Shown: positions 1-10,656, numbered from the stretch's first letter. The stretch: 64,000 bases of DNA from Pseudocercospora fijiensis CIRAD86 (GCF_000340215.1 NW_006921532.1:8367735-8431734), one strand, 5' to 3'. Notes: generated by a model from the sequence alone, not told the origin. Program-made: numbers and translations.

Positions 1-379
1 GTCCTACCCTGTTCATGACGCGCTTACTCGTGCGCTTGTATAGATTACTTCGGAATACCTTGGCATGTGTATTAATGCGCACGCGATCTCCAATCTTCTT
101 GATACCCATCTCCTTGAGCGTGGCTTGATCAAGGTCCAGGAGGTTCTCGCCCGTGATATGATTCTTGCGGAAGATTTCGACATATTGCGCACAGTTGATA
201 CTCTTCAGCCAATCGCCCACACGCGACTCATCCCAATCCAAGATGGACTCCTTTGCCTCCTTGTAAGATTCACTGAACTCGGACTCGGTCGGTGAAGTGA
301 AGACGCCATGGCCGTTGACACCATGCGGTGCAGGCGGAGCCAGAGGTCGATAGTGCGGCGTGGTCGATGCGGGCGCCAT
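1..379 (-). CDS. STE11-type MAPKKK, N-terminal part (runs off window)
   Basis: Partial gene entering from the left edge. Translation from the ATG at 379-377 stays open to base 2 (126 codons). A low-complexity leader of about 45 residues is followed by a SAM domain at about residues 47-113: it begins near WDESRVGDWL and contains the motifs GENLLDLD and KEMGIKKIGDRVRI. A SAM domain with this spacing at the extreme N terminus is typical of fungal STE11 MAP kinase kinase kinases, which act in the mating, filamentation and osmostress cascades and bind the STE50 adaptor through SAM. The kinase domain would lie outside the window, so the kinase assignment rests on SAM similarity alone; a STE50-like adaptor is the main alternative. 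An intron may begin near base 8 (GTAGGAC on the minus strand). Confidence 0.7.
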   Translation of the reverse strand, partial: MAPASTTPHYRPLAPPAPHGVNGHGVFTSPTESEFSESYKEAKESILDWDESRVGDWLKSINCAQYVEIFRKNHITGENLLDLDQATLKEMGIKKIGDRVRINTHAKVFRSNLYKRTSKRVMNRVG

Positions 380-635
380 GGTGCTGGCGAGAGCGGGTGC
401 TGGATATGGCGAGCGGGAGGCCAGCGCCGCCATAGTGGTGGTGGAAGGTGAGATGGGTGTGCGCAGTCAGACAAGGGAGCGGTGGTATGGCTGCTTGGCG
501 GACGGTGCGGTGCAACAAAGGATCAAAGAAGGTAGGGTCGAATGTTTGTCAGCGCGATGGCATGTTCAAGCGGTCTCGTCTCGTCTCGCGTCGTCCAGCA
601 GGTATGGGAGAGGGTAGGTGGTAGGGGAGGGAGGT

Positions 636-673
636 TAGGGTAGGGTAGGGTAGGGTAGGGTAGGGTAGGGTAG
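636..673. repeat. Pentanucleotide microsatellite (TAGGG)7
   Basis: Seven uninterrupted TAGGG units, preceded by TTAGGG at 635-640 and followed by a partial TAG. It resembles the telomeric hexamer but has period five. It lies about 255 bases upstream of the STE11-like start codon. Confidence 0.95.
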
Positions 674-1871
674 CAATATCGCCTCGTCTCCTCCGCGGTG
701 CTCGGGATGGGTGTGCAGTCTGTAGCGCGCCTGGTGCAACGACGTCTCCAGTATCGGTGTGTGGATGTGTGCCTCTAGTCACGCCCAACAACGCCAACAA
801 CAGCGACAGCTCCCCGACAATGACGATGAGCAGGGGACAGCGCTGGACAGGCAGGCAGGCAGGCTGTTTCGACACTCGATGCGAGCGCGTACGGCAGTCG
901 GTTTTGAAGGCCAGCGGCCTGCGACCGTCAGACCGAGTGTCGGCGTGTCGCAGTGCGAGTTCAATGTGAAACCGCGAGCACTTTACGCCTGTCCAATGAA
1001 CGCCGCCGTCCAGCGACGGGCTATTCTCAGTATTCTGGCAGCAGCACGAGGCGTAGCAAGAACAGCTGCACTGGCCCACGCGAAATCGGCCTGTCCAAAG
1101 CTGTGAGATATGTGGAAGATGTTCGACGTCTTCACAGACAGAGATGCAAAACCAGACGGGATGCTGTTGGACTTCTTCAACTCCCTACGCTGGTCGTTTC
1201 AAGATAATCCCTACACTTCTCTGAACCAGGGGCCTCAGGGCCGCAGACGGCCGTTAGGAGTGCCATAATACGTATGTTTCGTGCACAGGTTTCGTGTGGC
1301 AGTCTACAGACACTACTGACGCTTATGATCCAGCCTGGGAAGCTGTCATGTTGATCGATATGGTCAGGACGCAAGTGAGATACAGATCCGGAGTCTCGGC
1401 CGGCTGATGAGGCCATGGTTGATCTCCCCGAACAGCTCGCAGAGCCGCAGAGCTCTCACGTCTGCATCTATATGCAGGTGTGAACGGGGCGGGGCGTAGG
1501 AAATCCGGTGACGAGCTTCTCTCACGTCTCGAAGTGACTGTTCATTACTGTACTTGTCGCTGTATATATCAAGTCGAATCATGCCTTGCCTGGCGCCGCA
1601 TCGGGCAAAGCAAACCAGCGTTTGAGAGTTTAGGCTTTGGCAAGCCATCGAGGTCGATACCCTGGGCTGCCATCCTCCAACGCTCCAAGGCTGCTCTGTG
1701 TCCAGGAATTGTTGCGGGAGAAACGACCATCACACGCTGCATGCTCACGACCTCCCACGTGACGGCCGGCGCTTCACAAACACAATGATCACAGCACGAG
1801 GCTGAATCTCCGACGTGCCGATTAACGTTATTGCGTGCACTGCACTGGAAAGACTTGGACATACATATCTC

Positions 1872-1912
1872 TCACGCCCACGCCCACGCCCACGCCCACG
1901 CCCGCGCCCACG
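1872..1912. repeat. Hexanucleotide microsatellite (CCCACG-type)
   Basis: Tandem CGCCCA units (about six, one variant with CGCCCG) in the 5' flank of the DUF7514 gene. It makes a meaningless Pro-Arg repeat in one overlapping open frame. Confidence 0.9.
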
Positions 1913-2197
1913 CCAACACCTACCGCCGCCCGCTTCCTGTTCCATATCCTTCTTCCCTCGCATTCGTCGACGCTGGCAGCTGCCTCTAGCAACGCGCAGC
2001 GCAGCGCACGCCGTTACAGAAGCCTCCTACGCCTATGATGCCCGCGCCCGCGCCATTGGCCGCTCCATTGCACGCCCTTCGCGACCAATCGACTTCGACA
2101 CCTACGTAGCCTGTGAGCCTGTGCCATTCGCCTTTGCTGTCTGCCGTCTCCACATCCTGTACGGTGCTGTGCTGGCGGCAGTGTGCCTTAGCCCGAC

Positions 2198-4789
2198 ATG
2201 GCCGATCGAAACAACACCTCTGAGTCCGTCGACAGCCAAGCACCGCTACACGCTGTCCCTGAATCCATTCATCCTCAGCGGCCCCGCCAGCCACCACCTC
2301 CGCCCGCGCCAACCTCAATATCACCTCAAGATTCCTATTCTTCGCGCGCACGAGCAGACTCACGCGCGACCTCGCGACCGCCGCCGCCGCCGCCGCCGCC
2401 TGTCCTCCACCAGCCGCAGCAACCTGTCAAGGATGCCGTCAATGCAGCCTTCGACTGCACGCCGAGCGCGCAATTGGACCCGGAAGTGGAGAAGAGATTG
2501 ATTGAGCAGGTGACGGAGCAGGTGATCAAGAACTTGCATCTCGTCAATCTCTCCACCGCCGCCACTCCAACCTCTTCCACCGCGTCTCAGCAAGCTCAGC
2601 CATCACTCTCAACTGCCTCTCGCTCGCCGACGCAGCCCTCACCGACCCACACCCAGAGCTCCACCACCGAATCCTTCCCGTCGCACTTCACGCCGCCCTC
2701 GCCGCTGCAGGAGCGCGACGCTTACTATAAGAACAGCAAAGCCTCGTCGCCCGAGCGTGCCCCTTCCGATGCTGGGAGCGTGTATAGCAAGCAAAGCAAG
2801 GAGAGCATGAGGAGTTATGGCAGCACCCAATCCAACAAGGATGTGGACATCACCCCGCGTGCATCGCAGCCGGGAATGACCGGTTTCACGTTGAAGCGCA
2901 GTAAGACTATGGCAGCACCCGAAATGATCGCGAGCGACACGCTGTCTCGTAGGAGAGGCTCTTCGGAGATGACAGCTCGGCAGCTGAGGCGGCGAGATAG
3001 CCGTGGTTCATTTGACGGAGCGTCGCGTAGTAAGCCACGGCCTCCAAAAGTGGATGAGGTGCCAGTGGACAATGAAGAACCTACCATGCTGGAGCAGTAT
3101 TGGAAGCCACTTTTCGAAACTGACGGAAGCCCGACACCTCGCCTCGGCCAGTTTCTGAGAGGCCTCGCACAGCATCTGATCGACGACTACGAGCCAAAGG
3201 GAAGCTTGGTGATTGGACCTAAGAAGATGCTTCGGTTCCTGGAAGAGACAAAAGTGGGTGGCGAGCATTATCCCTGGCAAACCATCTTTGGCGGCAACAT
3301 GCGTTTCGAATCCATCTCAAGCATGTATCGGAAGCTGCTCTGCCAACACCACTTTATACAAGCTCAGTCGCAGTACCACGAAGCTCCCGCTGTGCCGGCG
3401 CTAACGCCACATGGCTTCGAGCAGTTCATGACTTGTCTGATCCAAGCGCACCCGGACACTGAGTTCGAGCGACTCACCAAGGCCGTGAGGGATATGCCCA
3501 TTTCGAATGCTGATGACAGTAAAGAGCGCTTCCCGAAGCAGCTGTCACGAAGACTGCTACCCCGTCAACCGGTCGTCCAAGCGGAGCAGAGGTTGATCTC
3601 CAGTCTGCATCATGAGCCAGATCTTGTCCCTCTGGAGAGAGTCGAGAGGGCCATGCCGCCTCCTCCGCCATCTGCACCACCTCAGACTACCTCCGCGCCA
3701 CCTTCAGCAGTCCCACCGCAGACCGCGTTCCCAGAGCGAGAGAGGAAGCCTTACTCGCATACAACACAGCAATCGAATGCTGTTGATGATGACGATCTGA
3801 CTTCTCCGCCTGCAATACCAATCGAACGAGAACGCAAGCCGTACTTTGCGAAAGAAGGCACTGGAAAGCAATACGAACCAGAGATTAACGCCGAGCGGGA
3901 GCGCGACAGAGACCGCGAGCGTGAGAGGGAACGCGAGAGGGAGCGAGATAGAGAAAGAGATCGTGCCTCGCGTGAGCCTAGTCGGCCAAATCAAGCTCCT
4001 CCTGGACGACCGTTGCGGATGAACTCGGGCTCTGGTGCAGTACCACAAGGATCTTACAATGATGGGACTGGCCCAGACATGCCATCATCTGGCCGAAATG
4101 CCCACCGAATGTCGCAGCCACCGCCCGTGAATCCCAGCTACTCAACCCCCAAGGCCTCTCGTCGCAGGTCGCCTACCGCTAGTGGCTATCGAAGTGCTCC
4201 AATGGACATTAACCAGATACCAGCCTCAGAGTATGCATCAAATCTACGTGGCCCACCTAGAGATCGCTTTACAGGTGATCCAGATGAGGATGTACTGCGA
4301 TACAATGACAGCCGAAGAGCTGGAGGAAGGAATGCAACCTTTGAAGACGACTACGGTGGTCGACCTGTACCATCACGCAATGCGCCTCCCGCTCCCAGTG
4401 CCGCATATGATTCGGCATTATATGGCTCAGCAGGTCCAACAGCGAGCAGCTCCGGGGGCCGGAATTCCATACCTGGAGGTTCTGAAGACAGACGGCGAAC
4501 TTGGTACCCAGGCATGGCTGGTACTGATGGCTACGGAAGCTATTCTGGAGGCCAGAATGGAGACAACTATCGTGGCTCGTCGCAATACTAGAAGAATCGT
4601 CAGAAGACTTCTGGAAACGGGTCTCCGACAGCAGGTGGCAGCCCAGGGCCATCGATTCTGAAGAATCCACTTCCCACCTCTATACGGAAAAGCGGTATGC
4701 GCCAAGAAAGCGCAGAAAGCTTTGACAGCGAGTCGTCGACCGACAAGGCTCGGCGAACTCTCAGGGCTCGCTCTCGAACTAGACACTAA
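2198..4789 (+). CDS. DUF7514-domain low-complexity protein with an in-frame UAG
   Basis: The start ATG is at 2198. The first open stretch is 797 residues and stops at TAG 4589-4591. The same frame then continues for 65 more codons of Ser/Arg-rich coding-like sequence to TAA at 4787-4789. The N terminus is Pro/Ser-rich and disordered. A folded domain at about residues 300-470 begins YWKPLFETDG and contains IDDYEPKGS and TPHGFEQFM; it matches my recollection of the fungal DUF7514 family, whose function is unknown. An Arg-Glu/Arg-Asp alternating stretch follows at about residues 566-591, then a Gly/Ser/Tyr-rich tail. I tested GT-AG introns that would skip the TAG. The only in-frame one I found (4367-4591) would delete sequence that looks coding. 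The long UAG-terminated form is certain; the extension is an inference. Confidence 0.8.
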
Positions 4790-5944
4790 GCATATGCGAG
4801 GCTGACATGCTCCTCCTACTCACGAACAAAGCGAATTTTGCGAGACTAGATCACGATACCACGATGACGACGATGATCATGATAATTCGATTCTTGGATA
4901 CAACGTCAATGTTACAGTAGCCCTACACAACTGGGCACCATGTTCTTCTGCCTTTTCGGTTACACTTGTTGGTTCCCAGATACCCAGAGAAGTTGCAGTT
5001 TGCTTGAGACGATTGGATTTGGAAGGCGCCACGACAGTACAATGTAGCATATGTAAGGCAATGACGAAATCTGTGAAGCGTGGCTGAAGATTGTGTATCG
5101 GTAACCCCAACTTTTCAATTTGCGATCTGAACGCTTTTGATGATCACATGATATTCGATGTCACTCGGGTACTTGGAGATCTTGATTATTGGACCTTGAC
5201 GAATGCATGTTATCCGGACGCTACGAAAGACTTTATGCCAAGGGCAAGCGGCACAAAGACGCACGTACACCGTCCGTGGAATTATCCCTGGAAGAACAGA
5301 TCTGCTCTATAATTGGGCTGGCATGGCACCAAGGATGTACATAGGGCCACCCTGTTGAACTCTGCTATACTTGGATAGAAGTCTGACCGAAGCTCTGACG
5401 AAAAGCTGTCGACCAAACGTCACACACAAGACGAATGGTATCACGAATGAGACATCAAGCCAAACATGAGTGGAGACAGATTGATTATCAAACTGACGAT
5501 GCATCAGATCCGATTGACGTTGTCCTGCTCGACCTTTGCAATTGATCATCGCGATCTTCTATGTCAAGAATGTTGATGTCGAGAACCCTTGTCTTGGATG
5601 TCTGCACCCGACGCCTGAGCTGTGCTATCCTGGTCAATTCAGCCGGCGGACCTTTCTATCAGAGCTCATCCGAGCACAGACGGGGAAAGGCGTCATGGAT
5701 ATCCTTCCAAGCTGCGATGCACGGCCGAGCGGTATCTGCCAATGCGAAAGCTTCCGAGCGAGTGTTCTCTATACCACGGCCGAGGTGGCCGTTCACTGCC
5801 GGACGGTGGACGAGTGAAGATCACCTCTGGCCCAATGCTCGGGTGTTCGAAGGCAGTTAAGTGAGCCTTGTGCACTGCAGTCGTTGGTCTCATCTTGCCT
5901 TCTTACCTCTCCGCTATCCTATACGATCTAATGCAATCACTATC
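4790..5944 (+). other. Intergenic region upstream of the GMC oxidoreductase
   Basis: About 1.15 kb without a recognisable gene. Overlapping short frames between 5536 and 5864 start with ATG but look like chance. It should hold the 3' end of the DUF7514 transcript and the GMC promoter. Confidence 0.5.
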
Positions 5945-7909
5945 ATGACCACTAGCCTGGCTAGAGCAGGCCTTGTTCTACTGTGCATTGCTGAGATAGC
6001 AACTACAAAGCCAGTAATAGTACCACGGCAGATCAGAGAAAATGTCAACAGCGCTCGACAAGTCAATCAGACGTACGACTACATCGTTGTGGGTGGAGGC
6101 ACGGCAGGCCTTACCGTCGCCAATCGACTTTCCGAAAATCCAAATGTGTCCGTTTTGGTCGTCGAGTATGGATACTTGGACAACAACTGGACGACGCTCG
6201 TACCATTTTTCGCGAGATTCAACCAAGACCCCAATGAATTCAGTCTCACCTCCGCGCCTCAACAGCACGTTGACAATAAATCCTACAGTATACGAGTAGC
6301 ATCGACAGTGGGAGGCGGCAGCGTAACGAATCGAATGGCATTCGATAGAGGGAGTAAAGCAGACTATGATGCATGGGAAAGCTTGGGTAATGCTGATTGG
6401 GGCTGGAATGGACTGCTACCATACTTTCTCAAGAGCACGAACTTCACACCACCGCAGCCAGATTCAGCAACAAAATGGCATTTGACTTGGAACGCGAGCT
6501 CTTACGGGACAAGTGGTCCTGTACGAGTCAATCTACCCGAGTATCAATGGCCACAACAGCCGAGATTTCGAGCAGCGTTCCAGGAGGTGGAAGGTAGCGA
6601 TATTGGATATCCGACGGAAATCAATGACGGGAGTCCAGTCGGTGTAGGCTGGGTCCCAAATAGCCAAGACTCGACTTCGCAGACACGAAGCGATGCGCGG
6701 ACGGCATACTGGGATCCAGCACGGTATCGACCCAATCTGCACCTCGTCGTGGGCACAAAAGTCACAAAGGTCATATTCGAAAACAAGACCGCAGCAGGGA
6801 TTGAGATGATCAGCCGAGAAGATTCGTTCAGAGCAAGAGTACGAGCCAGGAAAGAAGTGATCCTCGCCGCAGGGCCGGTCTTTAGCGCCAACATCCTGCA
6901 TCGCTCTGGAGTCGGTCCCAAATCAATGCTTCAAGCTGCGGGCATCGATGTCGTCCACGACTTACCCGGAGTCGGAATGAACCTCCAAGATCACCCACTC
7001 CTCTACCTCTCCTACAACCTCACAAACAACACCTATCCCGCCCCTCAAGACCTCATCAGCAACGCCACCCTCATGACCCTCGCCAGTCAAGACTACATAA
7101 TGTACCAATCCGGCCCCTGGCTCCTAGCCCACAGTTCCAGCTCCGCCTACCTCTCCCTCCCCCAAATCTCCCCCACCACCACCACCACCAAAACCCTCCT
7201 CTCCGACCTCGACTCCCAAGAATCCTCCACCTACCTCCCAAAATCCTACACCGACCCCCCAAAAGCCGGCTACTGGGCCCAACTCCAAATCCTCAAATCC
7301 CTCCTCCTGCACTCCCGCGACTCAGCAATCTACGAAATGCCCTTCAACGGCGACACGACCTTCGTAATCAACACCCTCCTGAAACCCCTCTCCCGCGGAA
7401 CCATCGCCCTCAACACCTCCGACCCGGATCTCGGTCCTCTCATAGACTTCAACTTCCTCGCCAACCCCGTCGATCGAGACCTCGTGCTGACCATGTTGAA
7501 CTTCACGCGCACGTATTTCCAGACGCCGACGATGCAAACGTTGGGAGCGGTGGAGAAGTTACCGGGATACAATGATCACGCGACTGCGAATTCGAATTCG
7601 ACGACGGATCCCTTGGAAATTTTGAAACGCAAGAATCTCATCACGCCGACATCGTCGCAACTTTCTGGGGCTTGTAGTATGATGCCGTTGGAATTGGGGG
7701 GAGTGGTGGATTCGGATCTTTTGGTTTATGGGGTGGAGAGGTTGAGTGTGGTGGATTCGAGTATAATGCCGTTGATTCCGAGTTCGCATTTGTGTGCGAC
7801 GGTTTATGCGGTTGCGGAGAAGGCGGCGGATTTGATTAAGATACGGCATACGGAGTGGATGTATGAGCCGCCGCCCGGATGCACGGATGATGAGCACAAG
7901 GTGTCGTGA
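5945..7909 (+). CDS. Secreted GMC-family FAD oxidoreductase (catalytic His replaced by Gln)
   Basis: Single-exon gene of 654 residues. I chose the ATG at 5945 because it gives a clean signal peptide (MTTSLARAGLVLLCIAEIA); the frame is open upstream only to a GTG at 5861. The FAD-binding Rossmann motif VVGGGTAGLTVANRLSE follows at about residue 46, then VVEYGY, the STVGGGSVTNRMAFDRG block and the DYDAWESLGN motif. The C-terminal GMC_oxred_C domain ends VYAVAEKAADLI. Family members oxidise alcohols, sugars or aryl alcohols with O2 or a quinone, often extracellularly or in secondary metabolism. The usual first active-site His lies in a motif like HxSGTCSM; here it reads SSQLSGACSM with Gln at residue 572, while the second active-site position is His615. 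Either the enzyme is impaired or its chemistry differs. Base composition changes abruptly inside the gene near 7490. Confidence 0.9.
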   Translation: MTTSLARAGLVLLCIAEIATTKPVIVPRQIRENVNSARQVNQTYDYIVVGGGTAGLTVANRLSENPNVSVLVVEYGYLDNNWTTLVPFFARFNQDPNEFSLTSAPQQHVDNKSYSIRVASTVGGGSVTNRMAFDRGSKADYDAWESLGNADWGWNGLLPYFLKSTNFTPPQPDSATKWHLTWNASSYGTSGPVRVNLPEYQWPQQPRFRAAFQEVEGSDIGYPTEINDGSPVGVGWVPNSQDSTSQTRSDARTAYWDPARYRPNLHLVVGTKVTKVIFENKTAAGIEMISREDSFRARVRARKEVILAAGPVFSANILHRSGVGPKSMLQAAGIDVVHDLPGVGMNLQDHPLLYLSYNLTNNTYPAPQDLISNATLMTLASQDYIMYQSGPWLLAHSSSSAYLSLPQISPTTTTTKTLLSDLDSQESSTYLPKSYTDPPKAGYWAQLQILKSLLLHSRDSAIYEMPFNGDTTFVINTLLKPLSRGTIALNTSDPDLGPLIDFNFLANPVDRDLVLTMLNFTRTYFQTPTMQTLGAVEKLPGYNDHATANSNSTTDPLEILKRKNLITPTSSQLSGACSMMPLELGGVVDSDLLVYGVERLSVVDSSIMPLIPSSHLCATVYAVAEKAADLIKIRHTEWMYEPPPGCTDDEHKVS

Positions 7910-8088
7910 GGAATGAATGAATGGATATGATGAACGCCATGATGGAATGAATATGAATCGATGATACCCATACCCATGACGCTCGCTGATAGCATTTTTA
8001 TATCATAAGAATAGACATTAGTTCTCCAGCTCAGGTTCCGATTTTGTCTCTCGAGTCTGTAAGCATAGGATCGATCGCCTTTCTTTCC

Positions 8089-10656
8089 TCACCTTATCGC
8101 TGCATCCCTTTCGACATCAGCACTGACTCCATCCTCCAGAATGGGACTTCCACCCAGCAATCCCACACCTCCTCCTCCTCCACCGCGACCACCGCTTCCA
8201 CTGCTCTCAGCCCAAATCTCATGGAACTTGATGCTTGCATCGCTTGTTGCGATCACGAGACAGCCTTCCTCTCCCGTTCGATTACCGGACCAAGTCCTCC
8301 CTTCACCGTCTGCTCTGTACCTAGGAATCCGACCGTGCTGTGTCGGTCCGCCGCTCGGTCCACCGGGATATGCGACAGCATAAAGAGCCCTCTCCTCACC
8401 CTACCAAGGAATGCCGACAACTCTGCGACAGCTGGGCCATGTGAATACGGCGACGCGATATGGATGCTCAGGCTGAGCAAAACCAAAAGTCGCCGCAATT
8501 TCTTTCCTCTTTTCGCTCCACACCAAACTCGTGATCTGTGCGTGACAGTCAATTGTCGCCAGACAGGCACCGGACAGAGCGTGGAAGAAATGAATACATC
8601 TGTCATTGCTTCCACCTCCGGCAGCGATGAGTGACGATTGCCAAGGAGCGAAAGCGATCGCTTTGACTGCAGCGTTGAGACTGAACAGATGTTTTTCTTG
8701 CCCTGGCGTGATGGCAAGAACTTCTCCCTGCCCAGGGATAGCCGAATCGCCAGAAGGATTGCCGTTTCGCACGCTCATAGCACTCGAACTGTCTATGCTA
8801 CGACGTCGTGAGCGACAGAAAATTTTTCTGGTCTCGAAGAGAAAGAGTTGATTGTCGTTGCCACCAGTGGCAAAGTATTCGCCATCTCTGCTCCAAGCCA
8901 TGCCACAGACCTGCTGGGAGTGACAAGAGATTCGCGCCAGCAATGTCATGCTTCCATGCCAATCGAAGAGATCTCGCTTATCCTGGGAAGGCCACTCGAC
9001 AGAGTAATAATAGACGTTTCCCATCTCGTCGCCAACCAGCAGTTCCTCGGTCAACACCATCTCGGTTGGCTCTCTTATCGATGGCCTTTTCGTAGACGTG
9101 GGCTTGAAGCATACGCAAGAAATGGGTGCAGGTTGTTCGCTGTTGAAACGTGCTTCTTGATCGCGAGGGCTCCATAACGTCACGCGCCCATCGGCGCGCC
9201 CAACCGCAAGGATTGCGCAATCGCCTTCTTCTGAGCTGAATGTTACTGATGTCACGTGTGCTCCAAATGGGGAGGTGAGCGAGTCTGGCACATGCGAGGG
9301 CGAAGTGCCACGAGACTCTGACCAGAGATAAACGTGTGGTCCCAATCCAACAGCCAAGCATTGCATGGTGTGAGAGTAGGCCAGGAGTGAGCAGTAGTAG
9401 TCATCCCTCAGCGCGGGCGCATCAAGCACGCGAAACGGTATGATAGGGATGTGCTTCGACTTTCTCTTCGGCGCTCTGGAGGGAGTTGATGGCATTTCTT
9501 TTTCCCATGCATTGTTACTCCACACCGTCCGGTTGCCACTAGAATCACTGCAGGATCTTCTGCTCGATGAGCCAGCTTGTGACGAAGTGGAAGGAGTGTT
9601 GAGACTGCCGGATAACCTCATGTGCTCATCAATTTGCATGGCCACGGCCAATCTTTGGCTATGCACAGTTTCTTCTTCACTTGGAGACTGTCGTCTGAGA
9701 AAGTCAGAGGTGTGGTGAGGAGCACTGGTCCCGCTTGTCACGCGACCTCCTCTGCCGTCCGTGATACTGGCCACACCCTCGGTCACAATGGTGCTACCAA
9801 CGGACCACACCGCCCCAGTGCTGATCGCTCTTCTGTTACTTCCAAGGCCGCCTGGCGTCAGTTGAGATCCGACGGTGTTGATAGGGCGTCGATCTGGCGG
9901 TAGTCTGCGCGTAGTTGCAAATCTGTCGTTTGTCCTCACGCTTTGACTAGGAATCGGTCCAAATGGATCCGTGTCACGTCTCGAAAGTGTAGAGCTTGCA
10001 GAAGACAGTACAGGCCTCTTTGATATCGCCTTTCCCAGCAGAAAAGACTCTTTCGTGGGAGTGTTCCAGCGAGGGGGAATGAAGCGGTCAGGTGTTTGAA
10101 GAACACCAGCCATCAGTCTTCGCTGACGAGGAGTCGCATTACTCTCGCAATGGCGAAGCAATGCGCTTGGATGGCGTTGTGCAGAGAGAAGGGCAGCGGA
10201 TCTTCTCTCGTCCTGGCACGGAAATGGGAATGCATCTGTCCTGAGCGCTCGAGATGCTTTTGTCAACGGCGTGACATCTTCCAATAGCGCTTGATCGCAT
10301 GCTGTGGCTGTTTGATGAAACGGCGGGACCGTGAGATCTGGGCAAGTTCTTTCACGAGCAAGCTGTTGGAAAGCTCCCGTTTGGGAGTACTTTCTGCGTG
10401 CCTTGGATCTATCCCCTGCTTCAAGAACGTACTTCGACTCATGCTCCTCAGCCAGGTCTGAAGCGCCATCAAGCTGAAAGTCCAGCAACCTTGAGCTACG
10501 TACCACGCCCACCGAGGCTTCATACTTCATTGGAGAACTGCATGGAGAAGTCAAGGGCGTTTCTGAATTTGCTGGGCCACTTGCTTCGTCACTGCCATCG
10601 TGTGCGCTTGAGATCGGGCTCGCTGTGTCTTCGTCTTGGCGGACAGGAGAGAGCAT
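8089..10656 (-). CDS. AMA1-type meiotic APC/C activator (Cdc20/Cdh1 family) with in-frame UAG
   Basis: This WD40 protein matches the meiosis-specific APC/C activator family (yeast Ama1, fission yeast Mfr1), which recruits substrates to the anaphase-promoting complex. A C-box-like motif DRFIPPR lies at 10089-10069. It is followed by a spacer with GAVWSVG and TDGRGGRVTSGT, then a beta-propeller from about 9440 with RVLDAPALRDDYY, HVYLWSE, VCGMAWSRDGEYFATGG and AVKAIAFAPW. After VVGIPW a TAG occurs at 8403-8401. The same frame continues with GEERALYAVAYPGGPS, a WD-type CLVIATSDASIKFHEIW, a Gly run, and ends Ile-Arg then TGA at 8091-8089. An Ile-Arg C terminus is the conserved APC/C-docking tail, so the 103 codons after UAG look functional. 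The start is uncertain (ATG 10656 or 10530). The frame is open without stop up to ATG 12120, but that part overlaps another candidate gene. Confidence 0.8.

Larger units (their letters stand above)
380..2197. other. Divergent intergenic region with simple repeats
   Basis: About 1.8 kb between the STE11-like start (-) and the DUF7514 start (+). I see no convincing gene; the short open frames do not resemble proteins. It holds a (TAGGG) tract at 636-670 and a hexamer CCCACG-type tract at about 1872-1912. Both promoters and 5' leaders must lie here. Confidence 0.6.

Noticed and set aside
549..1079. 176-codon minus-strand frame
   Set aside because: It includes translation of the TAGGG tract and has no protein-like segments.
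1815..2501. 228-codon plus-strand frame with a Pro-Arg repeat
   Set aside because: The repeat is a microsatellite and the frame overlaps the better DUF7514 start in another phase.
4521..4591. Short introns that would remove the DUF7514 UAG
   Set aside because: Donors at 4504, 4521 and 4479 give lengths that shift the frame; the in-frame choice at 4367 deletes coding-like sequence.
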